Shown here: positions 6,351 to 7,244 of the stretch, piece by piece | How positions within the stretch are numbered: the first letter of the stretch is position 1 | Layout of the letters: each line of letters begins with the position of its first letter | Source of the DNA: CAZWBR01 sp964404205 | GTDB taxonomy: Bacteria > Bacteroidota > Bacteroidia > Bacteroidales > Prolixibacteraceae | DNA length: 7,244 bases | Reading direction: 5' to 3' | Assembly (NCBI GenBank): GCA_964404205.1 | Contig: CAYOJD010000139.1 | Location: forward strand, 1-7,244 | Notes under the pieces: generated by a model | Seen by the model: only the letters and a program-made list of their open reading frames with translations | Database searches by the model: none | What the model was told of the DNA's origin: nothing | Position numbers and translations under genes: made by a program

Positions 6351-7244
6351 ATGATAATTGAAAATAAAACCATCAGGTGGAAACTGTTTATCTATTATTT
6401 TTTGCTTTTGGCCATTTTTAGCCTTTCAGTTCTGGTTTATCAAAACCACCGCGAAAAGCAGTTTCGTATCGCCCAGCTTGAAAACAGGTTAAATGAATAT
6501 ACCGATTTGACATCCCGAATGATGATTCAAGAAAAAATTCTCGATAGCGGGGAGTTTCATCGTCTCGATTCGGTCAACAATCTGCTTTTCCCTGATAATG
6601 TTCGGGTAACAATATTCGATATTGATGGTAATGTGTTGTACGATAATTCTGTACACGATTATCAGCACATGGAAAATCACAGAGGAAGGCCTGAATTTCA
6701 GAAAGCATTGTATGGCGAATCGGGTTATAATATTCGCCATTCGGCAACAACTAACGAAGATTATTTCTATTACGCCAAATCGTATCGCAACGTAATTGTC
6801 CGTTCGGCTGTGGTTTACAATATTGACGTGAAGAATTTTTTGAAGATCGATCATATCTTCATTATCTATCTATTTCTTTTATTTATTGTTTTTGGAGTTC
6901 TGCTTAGATTGATTGCCAATAGGTTGGGCGATTCTATCACTAAACTGAAAGATTTTGCCGTCAAAGTTCGGCAGGGTGAGGCCATTAACGAACCATTCGA
7001 TTTTAGTAATGACGAATTGGGTATCATCAGCAAGGAAATTACCACCTTGTTCGAAGAGTCGCGTAAAGCAAAAGCAGATTTGGTTCAGGAAAAGGAAAAA
7101 CTTATCAGCCATCTTTTTGTCCTGAAAGAAGGTGTTGCGTTTTTCTCGTCAGAAAAGAAGGCCATTCTGAACAACAGCCATTTTATTTTTTATATCAATA
7201 CGATTTCCGAAGAATCGTCAATATCGGTAGAGAAGATTTTCTTT
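6351..7244 (+). CDS. phoR: PhoR-type sensor histidine kinase, 5' part (cut by window end)
   Basis: An open frame from the ATG at 6351 runs 298 codons to the window edge without a stop; the catalytic half lies outside. Visible parts: transmembrane helix 1 (about 10-30), a periplasmic domain (about 31-167), transmembrane helix 2 (about 168-188), a HAMP-like segment (about 189-236), a short charged coiled coil (237-252) and the start of a PAS-like domain (LKEGVAFFSSEKKAILNN, 258-275). The phospho-accepting histidine (HisKA) and ATPase domain are not in view, so kinase identity is inferred from this layout and from the response regulator 15 nt upstream. The periplasmic domain contains VRVTIFDIDGNVLYDN (84-99), MENHRGRPEFQKAL (107-120) and a tract with YFYYAKS (138-144), which resemble the extracellular PAS-like domain of Gram-positive PhoR/PnpS kinases. 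The start follows an A-rich leader ending ACCACA. Confidence 0.85.
   Translation, partial: MIIENKTIRWKLFIYYFLLLAIFSLSVLVYQNHREKQFRIAQLENRLNEYTDLTSRMMIQEKILDSGEFHRLDSVNNLLFPDNVRVTIFDIDGNVLYDNSVHDYQHMENHRGRPEFQKALYGESGYNIRHSATTNEDYFYYAKSYRNVIVRSAVVYNIDVKNFLKIDHIFIIYLFLLFIVFGVLLRLIANRLGDSITKLKDFAVKVRQGEAINEPFDFSNDELGIISKEITTLFEESRKAKADLVQEKEKLISHLFVLKEGVAFFSSEKKAILNNSHFIFYINTISEESSISVEKIFF

Noticed and set aside
6489..6854. 121-codon minus-strand open frame opposite the sensor kinase
   Set aside because: The + strand frame here shows transmembrane, periplasmic PAS-like and HAMP-like features; the antisense frame shows none.
1..7244. Mobile elements, CRISPR arrays, tRNA/rRNA genes, phage or defence genes
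   Set aside because: No transposase, repeat array, cloverleaf or unexplained large open frame was seen; the window is fully accounted for by a Pho locus.

Overview
This window carries one phosphate-acquisition (Pho) locus from a member of the Bacteroidota, with every gene on the + strand. The lineage is inferred from four things. Start codons follow A-rich leaders with no strong Shine-Dalgarno sequence. A TAnnTTTG promoter element precedes pstS. PstS is a lipoprotein, and the outer-membrane barrel has a Bacteroidota-like signal peptide and short C-terminal strand. The overall style resembles Bacteroidales/Marinilabiliales, but that finer placement is a guess.

Layout: 50-1048 encodes an outer-membrane beta-barrel protein of porin type. 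It is followed by a strong intrinsic terminator (1075-1117). The gene-free stretch 1049-1232 then holds the pstS promoter: three 11-nt-phased TGTAA(C/T) repeats (1160-1193), which look like a tandem PHO box, placed 10 nt upstream of a perfect TAnnTTTG element (1199-1206). From 1233 the genes run closely packed: pstS (1233-2282), pstC (2324-3178), pstA (3187-4083), pstB (4113-4895), phoU (4932-5624), a PhoB-type response regulator (5649-6335) and the 5' part of a PhoR-type sensor kinase (6351 to the window end). Gaps are 8-41 nt and no terminator is visible between them, so this is probably one operon.

How the parts work together: the barrel may let phosphate or other anions across the outer membrane. 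The PstS lipoprotein captures phosphate in the periplasm, PstC/PstA form the inner-membrane channel and PstB hydrolyses ATP. PhoU is expected to link transport state to the sensor kinase, which phosphorylates the regulator. The regulator would then bind the PHO-box-like repeats in front of pstS and so control its own operon.

No previously undescribed system is visible. The points most worth a look are the three-unit PHO-box-like array, the kinase's periplasmic domain (closer to Gram-positive PhoR/PnpS sensors than to E. coli PhoR, which has almost no periplasmic domain), and the linkage of the barrel gene to the pst operon. No RNA genes, mobile elements, CRISPR arrays or long repeats were seen.
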